Notes: generated by a model from the sequence alone, not told the origin. Counted from the stretch's first letter, positions 41,585 to 54,608 are shown. The stretch is 64,000 nucleotides of DNA from Panagrolaimus kolymaensis (GCA_028622995.1 JAJQJQ010000023.1:1860001-1924000); one strand, 5' to 3'. Numbers and translations are program-made.

Positions 41585-42799
41585 ATGGTTTCAGAAAGTG
41601 TTAAAGTATTAATTTTAACGTCGATCGTAACTCCATTTATTATTTTTCAAGTAAGCGTAATTATTTTTATTGCATTTGCAAAATATGAAAAAAAGAAATT
41701 TTATGATTCATCATTTTTTACGCTCTTTTTAATGTTGACTATCGTGGATACTGTAGCAGAAATTGGAACAATTTTTGCTTTGAATTTACCAGCGGTGCCA
41801 TGGCTGGAATTTTTATATATTGATAACACAATTTGGGCAGCAATTTCATTTCAACTTTCATCGTATACTCTTTTTACTCAATGTTACATTCATATTGGAA
41901 TTGCAATAAATCGATTTTGGACAGTTTTAACATCCGTAAGTAAAGGGTATTACAAAATTGAAAGCTTTGGAAGATATTGTATTTGGTTGATTCCATTTAT
42001 TACTTTACCATTTATTGCACCAAGATTATGGTTTGGAGCTAATTTTGTTAGAGATCTAAATGGAAGATTATGGCCTGCTTACAATGTTTCAAAAGAAGTT
42101 AAGGTTAGTAATTTTTGTAATAAAAAAAGCAACAAAAGAATAAGATGTTTATACAATATAATCGATTCAAGCAGATAACAAAAAAAAACATAAAAGTATT
42201 CTAACGAAATAGGTAGGATTTTGTAATCGAGTTTCCTTGCAAATACAAAATAATTTTTTGAAAATAGCTAAGTTCTGTAAAAAACATAGGAAATTTTTTT
42301 CAGACATTTATTTCAACTTATTCGACGGCCCTTTGCGCATTTTCTTCTATTTTTAGTTTTGTTCTTCAGCTTGCAACTGCAGTAAAATATCGAATGCTTT
42401 TAAAAAACAATACAGCAAAAACTTCAAAATTTTATCAAGAAATTCGATTTTTGGGTAGTTTTTTGTTTTTTTACAATCCTTATAATTTTTTTCACTTAAA
42501 ATATTTTTTTAGCTCAAGCAATGATTGCATTGGTTGCTCAATTGCTTATGTGCATTCTTCAATTAATGATGTCCATTGCGAATTATAGTGGCAATCCAGA
42601 ATTATATCAAATTGCATTTGAAAATTTTATGTGGATTCAAAATGTTTCCAATCTTACTGTGCCCATTGCATTGATGTTAATTGGAAAACAAATAAGAAAT
42701 GATTATCTTGATTTCTTATTGCGTCGACCCGCTATTTCAACGATCATGATCAAAACAAATTCATCTCCACGAAACACAAGTACAGTTAGTGTTTTGTAA
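41585..42799 (+). CDS. Nematode 7TM chemoreceptor (Srg-superfamily type)
   Basis: 318 residues in three exons (41585-42103, 42304-42454, 42513-42799). About seven hydrophobic segments; the end of TM3 reads IHIGIAINRFWTVLTS, the INR motif of the Srg/Srx/Srv group. TM4 starts YCIWLIPFITLPFIAPRLWFG, exon 3 opens AQAMIALVAQLLMCI (TM6), and the tail follows IGKQIRNDYLDFLLRRP, the R.d.....r pattern of these receptors. The start ATG at 41585 is the first in frame. Putative chemosensory receptor by family; subfamily and ligand not assigned. Confidence 0.8.
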
Positions 42800-43223
42800 A
42801 TTTATTTATTTCCATTTGGGCAAAAATTAATTGACTGTTTTATTTATAGTTAGACTCTTACAATCAACATGATAATTTATTCGCTTTATTTATTTTGTGT
42901 TTATTTGGTTAATGACCTGTATATTTCTGACGATATTGCAGATTATTTTTTGCTTTATTATTAATATTTACTATTTTAATCATATAATAATTTTTGTAAA
43001 TTTTTACAAAACTTTGTGATTTTTTTTCTATGAATAGTAAAAGCAGAGGTTGTTGAGATAATTTTACGATAACATTTCTGAAAATTCTAGCTTGCTTTTG
43101 ATATTCATTTTTATATGTTTTTTAAAAGACAAATAATTATGCTATGATATTTAACAATTTTTTGTATGAAAAATAATGAATGAACTTGATTGCTTTAAAA
43201 TTTTGGAGCTTTTCAAAATTTCT
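42800..43223. other. Intergenic spacer between convergent genes
   Basis: 424 bp AT-rich, holding the two 3' ends. Nothing else seen. Confidence 0.5.
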
Positions 43224-44125
43224 TTATCCAACAGTGCATCGTCCACAAGTTCTTGGGCATTGTTGAGTCATGAGAGTGTAATAAACGCTGTTGTTACAAA
43301 GATAAGCTGATGATGGGCAATCAGTTCCTTGATCAACGCCTAAAATAAAATAAAATCTTAGAACACTTGAATGAATAGCATTAAAACTAACAGGTTCCTG
43401 AGGATGTACCGCTCGAACTGCATCGACCACAAGTTCTTGGACATTGTTGAGTCATGAGAGTATAATAGACACTATTATTGCACAAATTTGCGTTTGTGGG
43501 ACAATCAGTACCTAGATCACGGCCTAAAAAATTATGGAACTTTAGCTAGGAAAAAAGAATTTGGATGGTAGAATTAGTATTATAACGAAAGGTTGTTAAA
43601 ATGGAAGATTTAGTTTTGAAACAAGAGCATTACGCTATGCTTTCTCTCTACGTTGAATTCTATTATTATAAGCCAGTGAAAAATGCTATTAAAACTTACA
43701 AGTGGAAGCAGTGGTGGCAGGTACAACAACGCCACATCGTCCGCAAGTTTGTGCACATTGTTGAGTCATAAGATTGTAATAAGCGCTATTACTACACAAA
43801 TTTGCATTTTGGGCGCAATTTGTTGCAGTATTAGAGCATGCAGGAATAGTGGTTCGTAGGGTTGTTGTTGGACGGAGAGTTGTTGTTGGACGAAGAGTTG
43901 TTGTGATAACAACTGGTGGTGGACCATCACAACACATTTGCGATGGAATATCGCAAGTTTGAGTTGGCGAAGGGCATGTATCAGCAATGCAAGCTAAAAC
44001 ATTACTCATATTTTAAGTTTTCTAATAATATGAAAGAAAGGCTTACGTCCAGCACCAGCACCACCAGCACATTGTCCTGCATTAAGAGCAACAAAGCATC
44101 CAAGAACAAGAAAAGCAACGAGCAT
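43224..44125 (-). CDS. Secreted protein with three ShKT domains
   Basis: 206 residues in four exons (44125-44047, 43993-43700, 43523-43392, 43339-43224). A signal peptide (MLVAFLVLGCFVALNAG) is followed by a Cys-rich start, a Thr/Arg-rich repeat (TTTLRPTTTLRPTT) that is probably O-glycosylated, and three six-cysteine ShKT (SXC) domains. Each contains MTQQC, then a two-residue gap and TCGRC. Domains 2 and 3 are each one exon with identical phase-1 borders and differ by only a few residues, showing exon duplication. ShKT proteins are common in nematode cuticles, mucins and secretions; the fold also occurs in anemone channel-blocking peptides, but nothing here proves such activity. Role unknown. 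Confidence 0.9.
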
Positions 44126-45356
44126 TTTGTTGGGAAAAAGCAACGCAAGCTTGAAAAATGATTTTTTCTTTCCATTTTGCATCCCTTTTAAGCATGTTTC
44201 TAATTAGTTCCGGATGATTAACTAAATAGTGGGGTGAATTATGTTTATTTTTCAAACAGGTGAAAGGTGGTTTGAAAAGATTTTTCAGGAATCAATTGAA
44301 TTGTTCTTCAAATTTTTCTGTTAATAAAATTTTTTTGAAATTTTGTATGCTTTGGAAAAGCAAATAGATGATTTTAACGATGAATCAAAGATGCAGGAAA
44401 AAAAGCTATATTAAAAAAATTACAAAAAATATTAATTCAACTGAATTGAATTTTTGTGCTTTATTTGTTCCTTTCACAAATTTTAGGATACTTTGATATG
44501 TGCATTTTGAGGCGCTTCATATTATTTTATACGTGACACTTCTCGCCATTTATTTACTATAAAATTAAGCAAATTATTTTAACCAACAAAAAAATCAAAT
44601 TAATGTTTCTTCAACCACCAAAGTAAATGTCAAAGAGTAAAAATGAAAATGTAAAATACAAAAAAATAAATAATAGATTTTAATAAACACATAAATAAAT
44701 GAATGTTATTTATTTATTTAAAGAAAGTTCATTGAATAAAAAAAAATTAAGGCATGATTTTTCATAATGGATATTAATGGATGTTTATTGCTAGTAAAAA
44801 ATGTTAGCTAGCTTATAACTTTTATCGATGCATTAAAAATAAACAAAAATTATGATAGTGTATTTAGACGTTTGAAGTTAAAAATTGAGGCATAGAAATT
44901 CCAGAAGGTAACAATATTGTAGCTTCCGAAGTGTAAAATATTTTTAGACTAAACTTCCCGATTCGACCGTTGTTTAAGTATTTTAACACCGTCGAAGTGA
45001 CATAAACATATTAATATTTTGTGTTTTCTGCCTCTCTTTAATTTGATTTTTTTTTTAATTTTTATAAAGTGTCTATTCATAAATATAATTTGTGAAAAAG
45101 CCTTATGTCAGTCACTTAACTATATTGTACTTACATAGATGTTTAAATAGCCACAGTTTGAAAATCTCAATATAAGGATAATTATTTTACAAGTGGCCTT
45201 AAATTGGTCATGCTTTTTTTTATACCGCCCTCATAAAGAATAAATTCTAATTTCCGGTTGTTGAATGTTTACTACTGTTGGTTGTAATAGTAAAAAAATT
45301 TGTTGGTAAATAATAAATATAAATTTTTCATTGCAGTTTTATTTTTGAACAAAAAA
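44126..45356. other. Intergenic, no gene seen
   Basis: 1.2 kb AT-rich spacer between the divergent ShKT and 7TM genes; presumably both promoters. No motif recognised with confidence. Confidence 0.5.
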
Positions 45357-46400
45357 ATGTTTTCTCCCAATATTAGTGCTGAAGAAGCCATCGAAATTGA
45401 ATATCAAATTCAACAAGAAGAAAAAATGTTGATAGTTAGAAATACTTTAATTACACTTCTTTTACTTGGAATCGTTTTTGAAATATTGGTAATACTTCCA
45501 TTGAGTTATCATCAAATATATAAACGAAATCCTTTACTTTCTTCGGGTTTCTTTATTATTTTTATATTTGGTTGTTGGACGGATTTAATTTATGCTATTG
45601 CAAAAACATGGATGGAATTTTCTAACTATACAGTGCCTTATGTTTCAATTATGGTAAATTTTTGTCAATGGTATTTTCTTTATTTTCTTACTTGTTGGAA
45701 TACGATATTAGCGTTAAATCGTTTCACGGCGTTGGTTTTTGTAAAATATTATTCAAAATTTTGGTCAAAACATTGGTTATTTTTTATTTGTTCTTTTCTT
45801 TTTCTTTATCCTTTTCTAATTAATGGTTATACGTTTATTCTTAATTTTCATTGCCGATTAAACACATATTTACCAGAATGCATGATTTTTATGGTTGAAG
45901 ATATGTTTATCATGTCCATTACCAATACCGCTCATGCTGTGGCCTCCTTCATAATTGGAACAATTTCATATCTTATTATAAAATTTTACCAAAAAAAATC
46001 ACACATAACTATTCAAGCTGCAACGGAACAAAAATTATTATTTTTTTCAATATTTTCTTCTACTCTCTTAATTATTTTTTGTGTTGCTCAAGTTTTTAGC
46101 GCTTCTTGCACCGATCCAGAACAATTTTTATTTTGGAGATTTGTAACAAATATTTTATTCGTTTTTTGGCATTATCCTGGTTTAATTATGTTATTCATGC
46201 TAAGGTGAGAGAAGCAGTGTTAAAAAATAAATATATCTTTTTTCCCTTTTTAGTAAAGCATTTCGCAATGAATTTTGTCGCTTTTATAAATTGGATAAAA
46301 TTTTCAAAATTAAAGGTATTAATAAATCAAATAATACCATATTTGCTACAAATTATTATAAATAAATATTCATTTTTTAGTGACAAAATTAAATCTGTAA
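45357..46400 (+). CDS. Nematode 7TM chemoreceptor-like protein
   Basis: 309 residues in three exons (45357-46204, 46254-46315, 46381-46400); the last exon adds only VTKLNL. About seven hydrophobic segments. TM3 ends LTCWNTILALNRFTALVF with the LNR motif of the Srg/Srv/Srt group. The end of TM7 reads ILFVFWHYPGLIMLFMLSKAFRNEFCRF, like the N/H-P..Y/M...AFR pattern of rhodopsin-like and Srv/Srx receptors. The N-terminus is acidic and extracellular. Start chosen at the ATG at 45357; the open frame extends upstream only from a TTG. Subfamily uncertain. Confidence 0.78.
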
Positions 46401-46970
46401 GTTTTGAATATTCTTGATCTTTAGTTTAAAAATGTTAGAGCACTAAGCGAGCAAGCATCAAACGTCATTGAAGTTTTTTTTCAATGATGATGCAGCTATA
46501 AAGCAACTTTTTGTCACTATTATCGAGTTAAAAAATCTCAAAGAACATAAACGATAGCAAACGATTTATCGAGAATCCGGAAACAAAAACAAAATTTTTT
46601 TCCCGAACGTATTTTGTTCAATAACTTTCATCAAAGTTCAAAAAAAACTTCTTCTGCGAAGAAAGTCCATTAAAAAAATATGAAAAACAGGGCTTATTTT
46701 TCAACTGATGACATTCAAACTCCTTTTTGCCAGCGTCACCGCGTTTTTTTGAAATAGCACTTGCGAACTAAAAAAATTTTTCTCATTGTTTTTGTTGGTT
46801 GTTGACAAAATAAAAATATGTTTACTGAAATTCCCAATAGTTTTGAAATAAGTGTAAGTTGTTGTTTTTTTTTTACAGAGGAGAGACTAAAATAAAATCA
46901 AAATTCTTTCATTCTAAGTTGATCAGTTTTGTTCGGTGAAAGCTGGTGTGTTTTTTCTGTTTATGTAACC
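46401..46970. other. Intergenic, likely promoter of the Mpv17 gene
   Basis: 570 bp. No distinct motif identified. Confidence 0.45.
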
Positions 46971-47731
46971 ATGGTTGTAACATTTTCAGTTGCAAATTCT
47001 CTTAAACAAAAGCCAAATACATTATTAATGGCAGCAAATAATTTAATGCGATCTTTATCAGCTAAAAAAAGCTTTTTACTTCAAATTGCTGCTTCAGGTA
47101 AGTAAATTTAGATATCTATCACTTGTTTATCGAATCGTTTCTAAGAATATATGGTTTTGTTTTATAGGTGCTCTTGCGGGAACTAGTGATATTCTCTGTC
47201 AAAAATTTGTGGAAAAACGGGATAATATTAATTTTAAACGGGCTGCTGGATTTGCCGCGGTTGTTTCGCTTTGCGTGGTACGTTAATATTTCAATTTCCT
47301 ATAAACTATTATTAATTTATTAATCAATTTTGCTTTCATTTTAGGCTCCATTAACTTATAAATGGTATCAAATTATTGAGAAAACCTTCCCTGCAATAGG
47401 TCCAAAATGGAAGCTTGCCTTGAAGCGAACTGCTTTAGATCAAGCAATAGGAGCTCCATTCTTTTCTTCACTTATTTTATTCAATCTTAATATGCTTGAA
47501 ACACGCTCTTTTAAAACTTCGGTCTCTAAAGCGTCCGAGCTGGTTGGACCAGTTTTAGCAACAAATTATAAATTTTGGCCTTTCATTCAACTTGTTAATC
47601 TCACAATTGTTCCAATACAATTTCGAGTTGTTATGGTTCAATTTTGTAGCATCTTTTGGAATATGTATATCAGCTATATGCAACATAACAATGCCAAAGA
47701 AGAAATTGATATTGTTGAAATATCTGATTAA
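46971..47731 (+). CDS. Mpv17/PMP22-family membrane protein
   Basis: 207 residues in three exons (46971-47097, 47168-47277, 47345-47731). Typical blocks are GALAGTSDILCQKFVEKR (the G...GD...Q motif), APLTYKWYQIIEKTFP, LDQAIGAPFF (family DQ...P), NYKFWPFIQLVNLTIVPIQFRVVMVQFCSIFWNMYIS (WP..Q..NF..VP...R......WN.YLS). About four membrane segments. Members sit in mitochondrial inner or peroxisomal membranes and may act as small channels. The length is slightly above the ~180 residues usual, owing to the N-terminal ~35 residues. A basic, non-acidic N-terminus would fit a mitochondrial signal (inference). Confidence 0.93.
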
Positions 47732-48126
47732 GTCTCATCGTTGCTTCATAGTGGAACAGTAGTTAGAGCTTTTTTTATTAAATTAAAATTTATAATGTTT
47801 AAAATTAATTTTGGGTTATGTACACTTTTTTTCTTGGTTAAAATCTTAGGATCTCTGAAGAAACTTTTATTAAAATTGAAAATGATGATGAGTCTGAATA
47901 AATATAATTTATTAATAAAACATGCTCGATTCTCCAAAATGTACAGTAGCAAGTGATCATAATCTTATGCTGTTCTTTGTGTAAGAAATAATAAGTGAAT
48001 TTCATTTTAAAAGCTTCAAATAAATAACAGAAATAAAAAAACGTGAGAATCAAAAAACATTTTTTTGCTTTTTAAAAAAGCTATAAAAATAATTAAATTT
48101 CAAAGTATTTCTTTGAAACAGTTCTA
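47732..48126. other. Intergenic spacer between convergent genes
   Basis: 395 bp holding the 3' ends of the Mpv17 and TMEM144-like genes. Confidence 0.5.
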
Positions 48127-49565
48127 TTATTTCGATGCCCCAATGCAAACTGCTCCAGATATTGTAATTAAAATTGCAACAATCATAACAACAAGATTTT
48201 TGCCTCCTTCAATTTCATTAAAATAAAGAATACTCCAACATGCCGCCACGCAACCTGTAATAATTTTTTAATTTAAAAATAGTTTAAAAATACTAAAAAA
48301 CAAACCGGGTAACATGGCAGATATTGGATAACTTATGGAAGCTGAAAGTTGAGATGTGGCATTTAAGAGAAGTGTTTGAGCAATAGCCCAAATTCCACCC
48401 GAAATTAATGCTGGAATTGGAATGCTTGGATTTATTGAAGGTCGATTTTTTCTAAAATTAAATAATTTGGAGGATTTGTTTTAGTAGTTATAGTAAATTT
48501 TATGGGACTTACTTTACGAGAGCATAAATAACAAAACCTAAAGTACTGGTAATAAAAGCACCAAAAAAGTGAGAAAAGGCATATGATAAACCATCTTTGG
48601 GAGCATCAATAAAAATATTATGGTTATCTTGAATATAGATAACTGGAGCTAAATTTATTCCATATAAAGCTCCGGAAATTAAAGCCATAATTATTCCACT
48701 AAAATTAAACATTCCTTAAGACGTTTGTCACTTGAAAATAAAAATGCCTACAAAATTTTGGAATGATTATTTATAATTGGATTTGTTTCTTCGCTTAAAC
48801 TTGACGTCGAAGTTTCAGGATTCATAGGTAAAATGGCTATTTCCTTTTCATCAATTGGAACCTTTTCTATTCTTTCACCATCGGATAATTTATAAAGTTG
48901 ATATGTTGCCTAAAGGTATTTTGGGTGTAAAATATGGTTTAAAAAAAGGAGTAAAAATTACATCTTTGTTAACAGCTGGTTGAGGAGCGGGCTTATTTTT
49001 AACAAAGGCAAACATAATTCCCCTAAAAATATGGATTTATTAAAGATAGAGTTTAACTTAATGTCATTTTCAGTGTTAGCCGCAATTTTAGGGGTTAAAA
49101 TTGGGAAAAAATTTAAATCCAGATTTAAAGGTTTTGAATACTCTTTGAGCTTGAATCTTACCCAATAAAAATTAACACCAATCCCATATATGAGAGCCAT
49201 GGAATACTTGCAGGACGAGGTTCAATTCCAAATCCTCCAAATGTTCCAATCGCCCAACCAAAGAGGCAGTTAGTTGAATTCCAAATTAATATACCCAAAG
49301 CCATTCCAAGTCGTTTTATAATTGGAATAGCCATCATATTTCCAACACTCCAAAATGCTCCACCGAGCATAGCCATCGGATAAAAATGTGCAAAGGATTC
49401 AGTTGCAAATACTCCAAATCCAACAAGTAATATTGAAATTGACATAATCCATTGGGCAAAAAATCCATCACCAGCATTATATTTTTTAATTGGAACAAAC
49501 ATGGAACCAAATAATATTACTGCTGTGAAGAGTTGCAATAACCCTTCCATCGATACCCTTGTCAT
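48127..49565 (-). CDS. TMEM144-family transporter-like protein
   Basis: 360 residues in six exons (49565-49162, 49022-48962, 48909-48752, 48698-48513, 48451-48306, 48254-48127). It has ten or so hydrophobic segments in two halves. The first half contains LLQLFTAVILFGSMFVPIKKY (TM1), a GGAFWSVGNMMAIPIIKRLGMALGILIWN block and GWAIGTFGGFG, all hallmarks of TMEM144 and related sugar-transport-like proteins of the drug/metabolite superfamily. The second half repeats the theme: GALYGINLAPV, then GGIWAIAQTLLLNATSQLSASISYPI. A hydrophilic loop (about residues 150-205) separates them. Family function is predicted carbohydrate or nucleotide-sugar transport; the substrate is unknown. Confidence 0.92.
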
Positions 49566-52117
49566 CTTGTCGATGTATGCTTTTAATGGGGTTGCAGCCG
49601 CTGGTGATGGAAAAATGGGAATTCAAAAAATTGATAAACTGAAAAAAAGGATCGAAAAATAAAATATAATATTTATTTTATCATTCAAACAAAATAATGG
49701 AACGACAAAGTGCACTATTCTCCGCCTTTCAGGAATCGTAACAAAAGTGGCTGAAATTGAATTTCATTGTGGCCAATTTTGGACTCATCGTCCTGAAAAA
49801 CATTTTGCGTTCAAACACGTGAATTTTCGAACTGAAAAAAGAAAGTATGCAAGAATCGAAAAAAAATTATAATAATATGTTGCAGATGATAGATTAAAAA
49901 ATGGACCCTGGTAGTGATGGTGGTCGTTGTATCGAAAAGAGCAAAGATAATCATCATTCGATTGCACAATTCCCCACATTTTTAACTGGGGTTTTAAATA
50001 CATTTTTTTAAACCCCAAAAATGCTTACAAATGCAGAGAGAACGAAAAAAATAAGGCCATTATGATTCGTGGAATAAACTTTGCAAAAGGAAGTATCAAA
50101 TTACGAGAGGGGAAAAAATATGGGGTGAGATAAACATACATATAATTGGAATTAAAAAGAACTTTAACATCGCGAGAATTAATTATGGCAATAAGCAATG
50201 AAAAAATAAGACAAAAAACTTTTTATTCCAAAATTGTTTTACAAAACTTTAGTACGAAATTTATAAAATTACAGCCGTTTAAAACTACAAACAAAAAACA
50301 ATATATTTTTTACAACAAAAGTTTTCTGTTGTTATTCAAAAGAATTGGATACATTAATTATTGTTCAACGACAATCCTAAATTCCATTGAATCAAATCGA
50401 AACAATCAAAGTTTTTTTTTCTCTTCAAGTGCATCATTTTTTTTGCTGCTGCGCATCATCAAGCTTATCATCCCTCAATCGACAGCTTTTTGTTGCAAAA
50501 GAAATTGTGAAGGTTCTTTTCGACATTTTTGTCTCGTTTGGTACACGTGCGGCGTGTAATTTTTTTGGGGTCAAATGTTTGCTTCATCGTTGTTTGTATT
50601 GCTGCTTTTTTTTGATTTTTAGAAAATGACGAGAAGCTCAAAGTTCATGCTATAATTTGTTTAAGAATTTTTTGAATGCTTCCAATTTTATCGATCCAAG
50701 CAAATTTTTTTAGAACCCAAGAATACTAAAACCAATGGTATCCAAGTAATCTTTATCAATGAAAATTGTTTTGAAAATATCTTTAATAGTTTGCAAAATA
50801 ATTGTGATCGATAACTTAAAAATAAAATATGTATTATTAAAATTTTTAAATCCAATAAAGGGATCGTTGTCTGGACCTAAGAGTTATTTTTTTGCAATTC
50901 CAACTAACTCGAAAGCTTGCATAAATTGAAACCGGCGAACGACGAAAAATAAACAATATATAAAAAAAGGGAGAAGGCCACCGCACATTCCGGAACAAAA
51001 AAGAATAAAAAATCGAATGATTTTTTTATTGCTTCCAACAAATGATAAAAGCTTGGTGGTACAAAAATAACATTTTTTGGTTTAAAATTACAACAATCAA
51101 AAAGCTTCAAACTTTGCAATTTGAAAATGGAAAAGAAAAATATGAAACATATTCCATTGAAAAATAAATAATGCACTTATGGCATTCATTCGTTGTTTCT
51201 CTTCTTTGCTTTTCGTCATTTTTTTTTGTCGTCTCTCTTTCAGCCACCACAAAAAAATATATAAGCGAAGCCAACACGTCTTTTTCGTTTTGTTGAATGT
51301 CCATTTTTATGCTAGACAGCAACAACGATAGCCAAGGAAACGAATGAAAGGAAGCAAGAAAGGATAGTTTTGAGTGAATATGAAAAGCGACCAAACAAAA
51401 AGTTGAGGTTTTTCGTTTAACACTTTAAACAATTTATCAATAACAAATTTTTATTAACAGAGAAACAATTTAACTGCTTTTTTAAAATTTCGAATTGTAA
51501 ATTTAAATCTTAATTTAGTTTTTATTTTAAATGTGACTCATAAATAATAATGAATCAATCAAAATTTGACATTCTTTCTGTTTTTTTTTTGAGTGACGAT
51601 GTTTACACTTTTAGCATGTGTTTTTTTCATGTCGTAATAATGCTTTTTTGAAATGAAACTTGTAACAATAGCACGAAGACTTATTTATTTTAAAATGTGT
51701 TATTAGACTTATTGTTGTTTATGAACCTATAAAAGAAAAATATAGTTCGTTTCCCAAGTATGTACCAAATAGTTGAATCAAGATTTGACTAGAATGCATT
51801 TTGATTATAATAATATTGCATTATTATCTTTTCTTTTGTTTTATTGAAAAATTAATAAGCAGCGTACAAAAAGTTTAATGAAGTAAACTCTCTTCGAGTA
51901 TGTTGTGTCATTTTTATACACATCTCAAAAAATAGGCTTCCAACTTTATTCCTCTTCTGCAAAGAATAAAGAATACTGATAAAACGAAAAGGAAAAAAGC
52001 AAAGAAAGCCAAAGCAAACATAAAAAAGATTTTTATCATTGTTTCCCTTTTTTTCAATAAGCATATTAGTGTTGACAAGAAGTTGGTTGTTTTTATTTTA
52101 CTCCAGAAAAAAAAAAG
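49566..52117. other. Intergenic, no gene seen
   Basis: 2.55 kb AT-rich region between the divergent TMEM144-like and Gα genes. Short open frames are low-complexity. A TTTACTCCAG just before the Gα start could be a trans-splice acceptor. Confidence 0.5.
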
Positions 52118-52463
52118 ATGGGACAAGGCTTATGTCGAAGTGGTGACAAAGCTCCTGATGATGTTAAACAAGTAAGTTTTACTACTTTGTGGTTTTTAGG
52201 TAATTGACAAAATACGCAGCTCACAAATATGCATAAACTTCAAGAATCGTAGGATTAAAAAAGATACATCATTTTCTCTAATTCCTTTATAAAAACAATT
52301 TGCTTCCATTTCTAGGAAATGGAAGCTCTCCAAAATTTATAAATTCATGTGAATTTTTTCCTGTTTCCAGGATACTCCATTCACAGATACCAAAAGGCAT
52401 CCAAACGACCATGACCCAAAAATAAAAGGGATCCATGGCTGGTATCCAAAGAAAAATTCATAG
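52118..52463 (+). CDS. Possible 48-residue alternative product of the Gα gene
   Basis: Exon 1 (52118-52171) ends in a strong donor (GTAAGT) at codon phase 0. Two acceptors can follow: 52753 (Gα) or 52371 after TTTCCAG. Splicing to 52371 gives 30 more codons and a stop at 52461-52463. The product keeps MGQGLCRS, then a His/Lys/Pro-rich tail starting DTPFTDTKRHPND and ending GWYPKKNS. The composition is unlike the surrounding intron. It could be a separate small myristoylated protein with its own gene, an isoform, or a nonsense-decay switch. No known domain recognised. Confidence 0.5.
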
Positions 52464-54608
52464 ACATGTTTTACATGCTTTCAGCTATGAAGTGATAAAG
52501 TGATTCTTGTACAAGTGTTAGGCGACGATAGGGATTCATTTCAAAAAGAAGCAAGCAAAAAATTGTACTTACAAAACTTTTTTTGGTTTATTAAAAAATG
52601 TTATAAAGAATATATCTATTTAAATTTTAGTTTACACAAACATCTTCTAATTTTAAAAAAAATCAGTAAACATTTTTAATATGCGCCTATTTCCGGTGCA
52701 TACAGTTTTTTTGCAAGGAGTGTCAATAATTTTTGCAATTTTATTTTTTCAGAAACCATCAAAAAATGATAAAGTTGTACGATTTTTTATGGCTGGTATG
52801 GGTTCCGCAGGAAAATCCACAATCATTCGACATTTAAAATATCTTTGCACCACTAATAACAATTACAAATATTGTAATGAAGATTGGACGGAAAAGAGGG
52901 ATGATGTTGATATTGATGATGAACTTTGGAGAAACACCATTCGTGAAAATATTATAAATACTTTTGATATTTTTATTAAACAAGTTTATAAAAACGGCGA
53001 TAAATTTGAGGAAGATGATCTTGAAGCCTTTGCGAAATCCATCGAACATTTATATGCGAACAAATCTGAAATTCCATCCGTCGAAATGTCTGATCTCTTT
53101 CGAGAACATTTGATTAAACTTTTGAATGATCCAGCTTTTGTAAAAGCTTTATCACTTAAAAATAAAATTCAAATTGATGAACCTGAAAGAAAACCATTCG
53201 ATGGTTTGGTTTATTTTTTGAAGGAAGAAAAACTAAAGGTTTGAACTTTTTATTAATGGAAAAGTTTGTAAGAATACAATAATTTTAGGACGTCTTCTTC
53301 ACAAATTATATCCCATCGGCTGAAGATAAAATTCATAGTCGTTTACCAACCATTGATGTTCATCGATATTATTTCATGTTAAATAAAATTAAGATCGAAA
53401 TTTATGATGCAGGCGGACAAGCATCAGAACGAGTAAGTTTGCTGATTTTTGTTAATAAAGTCGCGTTTTTGGGAAAAATGTCTTCATATCAAAATTCGAA
53501 GATTAAAGTTTCGCGAATATACATTTTTTTCAAACAAAACATACGACTTTATAAGTTTCGCTTAAAAATTAATTTGTTATATTTTTAAGAGCCGTTTACT
53601 CAGTTACTTAAGCAAATGGAATGCAAGTCATACAAGTGATCGAAATTTTATCCTTTATGTCGTTTCCCTCTCTGATTATAATGTCAAACATCCACAATAT
53701 CCAGGTCAAACTTTACTTGATGAATCAGCTAGTTTTATGCAAGTTCTTTTAAATAATGAATACACTAAGCATTGCGGAATTTTATTATTTTTCAATAAAA
53801 AGGATCGTTTTAATGAAAAGCTTTGTGATGATTTGTGCCGAGAAGATATTGATTATATTTCTCAGTTTATTTCTGCGTCAGAAGTAACTGAATATAAAAG
53901 AAATGGAAAAATTAATAAAAAGAAAATGTATGAAGCTGCCGCTGGCAAATTCATTGAAGTTTTGAAAAAAGAACATGACGATAAAAACAGCTATCTTCGG
54001 TAAAGATTTTTTTCCTATAAAAAAAGTTAAACCTTGTTCACTGACGAGTCATTTTTGCGAGGTTAAGAAAATTAAAAATCGTATACATTTTTTATTAAAA
54101 CATGAGTCATTGAGAAATGCCAGGATTTTTTTAGGCTAACCATAAAATTCCGTAAAACTCTTTCAAAAATTATTGATTGAAATTTAGGACTCTTTTTGAG
54201 TTTATTATCAGTAAAATGTTAGACACAAACTAGTGTTAAGAATGACTATAGCTTCTTTTTATATTTTTTTTATCAGATAAAATGCACATTGTGGTAGTCA
54301 AACATGCTACCACAACGATTGAGGAGGTGGAAAAGTAAAAAAGTTCCAATATGTCAACACTTTTTGTTTTTTTATTCTAAGAAAAGCTAAATTTTTAATT
54401 TATCTTTTAAAAAAATTTTGAATAAAGGAAAACAGATAAAATATATTTAATAATGTCGATTTTCCACCACAGATTTATAAAGGTTAATTAATTATTCAAC
54501 TTTATTTTCAGATACACATGTGCCATCGACCCTCGAATCTTGGAAACATTTTTTAGTGTAATTAAAAATGAAATATTAAATGAAAATTTAGCAAGTGTTT
54601 TACCCTAA
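52118..54608 (+). CDS. Divergent heterotrimeric G-protein alpha subunit
   Basis: 396 residues in five exons (52118-52171, 52753-53238, 53289-53432, 53590-53999, 54512-54608). The N-terminus MGQGLCRS has the Gly2 myristoylation and nearby Cys palmitoylation sites of Gα. P-loop GMGSAGKST (usual GAGESGKST), switch I SRLPT retaining the catalytic Arg and Thr, switch II DAGGQASE with the catalytic Gln, specificity loop FNKKDRF, and YTCAID for the usual TCATDT. The helical domain is long and charged. The tail NENLASVLP lacks the Cys of Gi/o, suggesting unusual receptor coupling. It clearly belongs to the nematode-expanded GPA group; no specific ortholog is assigned. Exon 1 is shared with a short alternative product. 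Confidence 0.9.

Noticed and set aside
52681..52752. Hydrophobic N-terminus of the Gα from ATG 52681
   Set aside because: It is intron sequence ending in TTTTTTCAG; joining exon 1 at 52118 gives the expected myristoylated Gα start.
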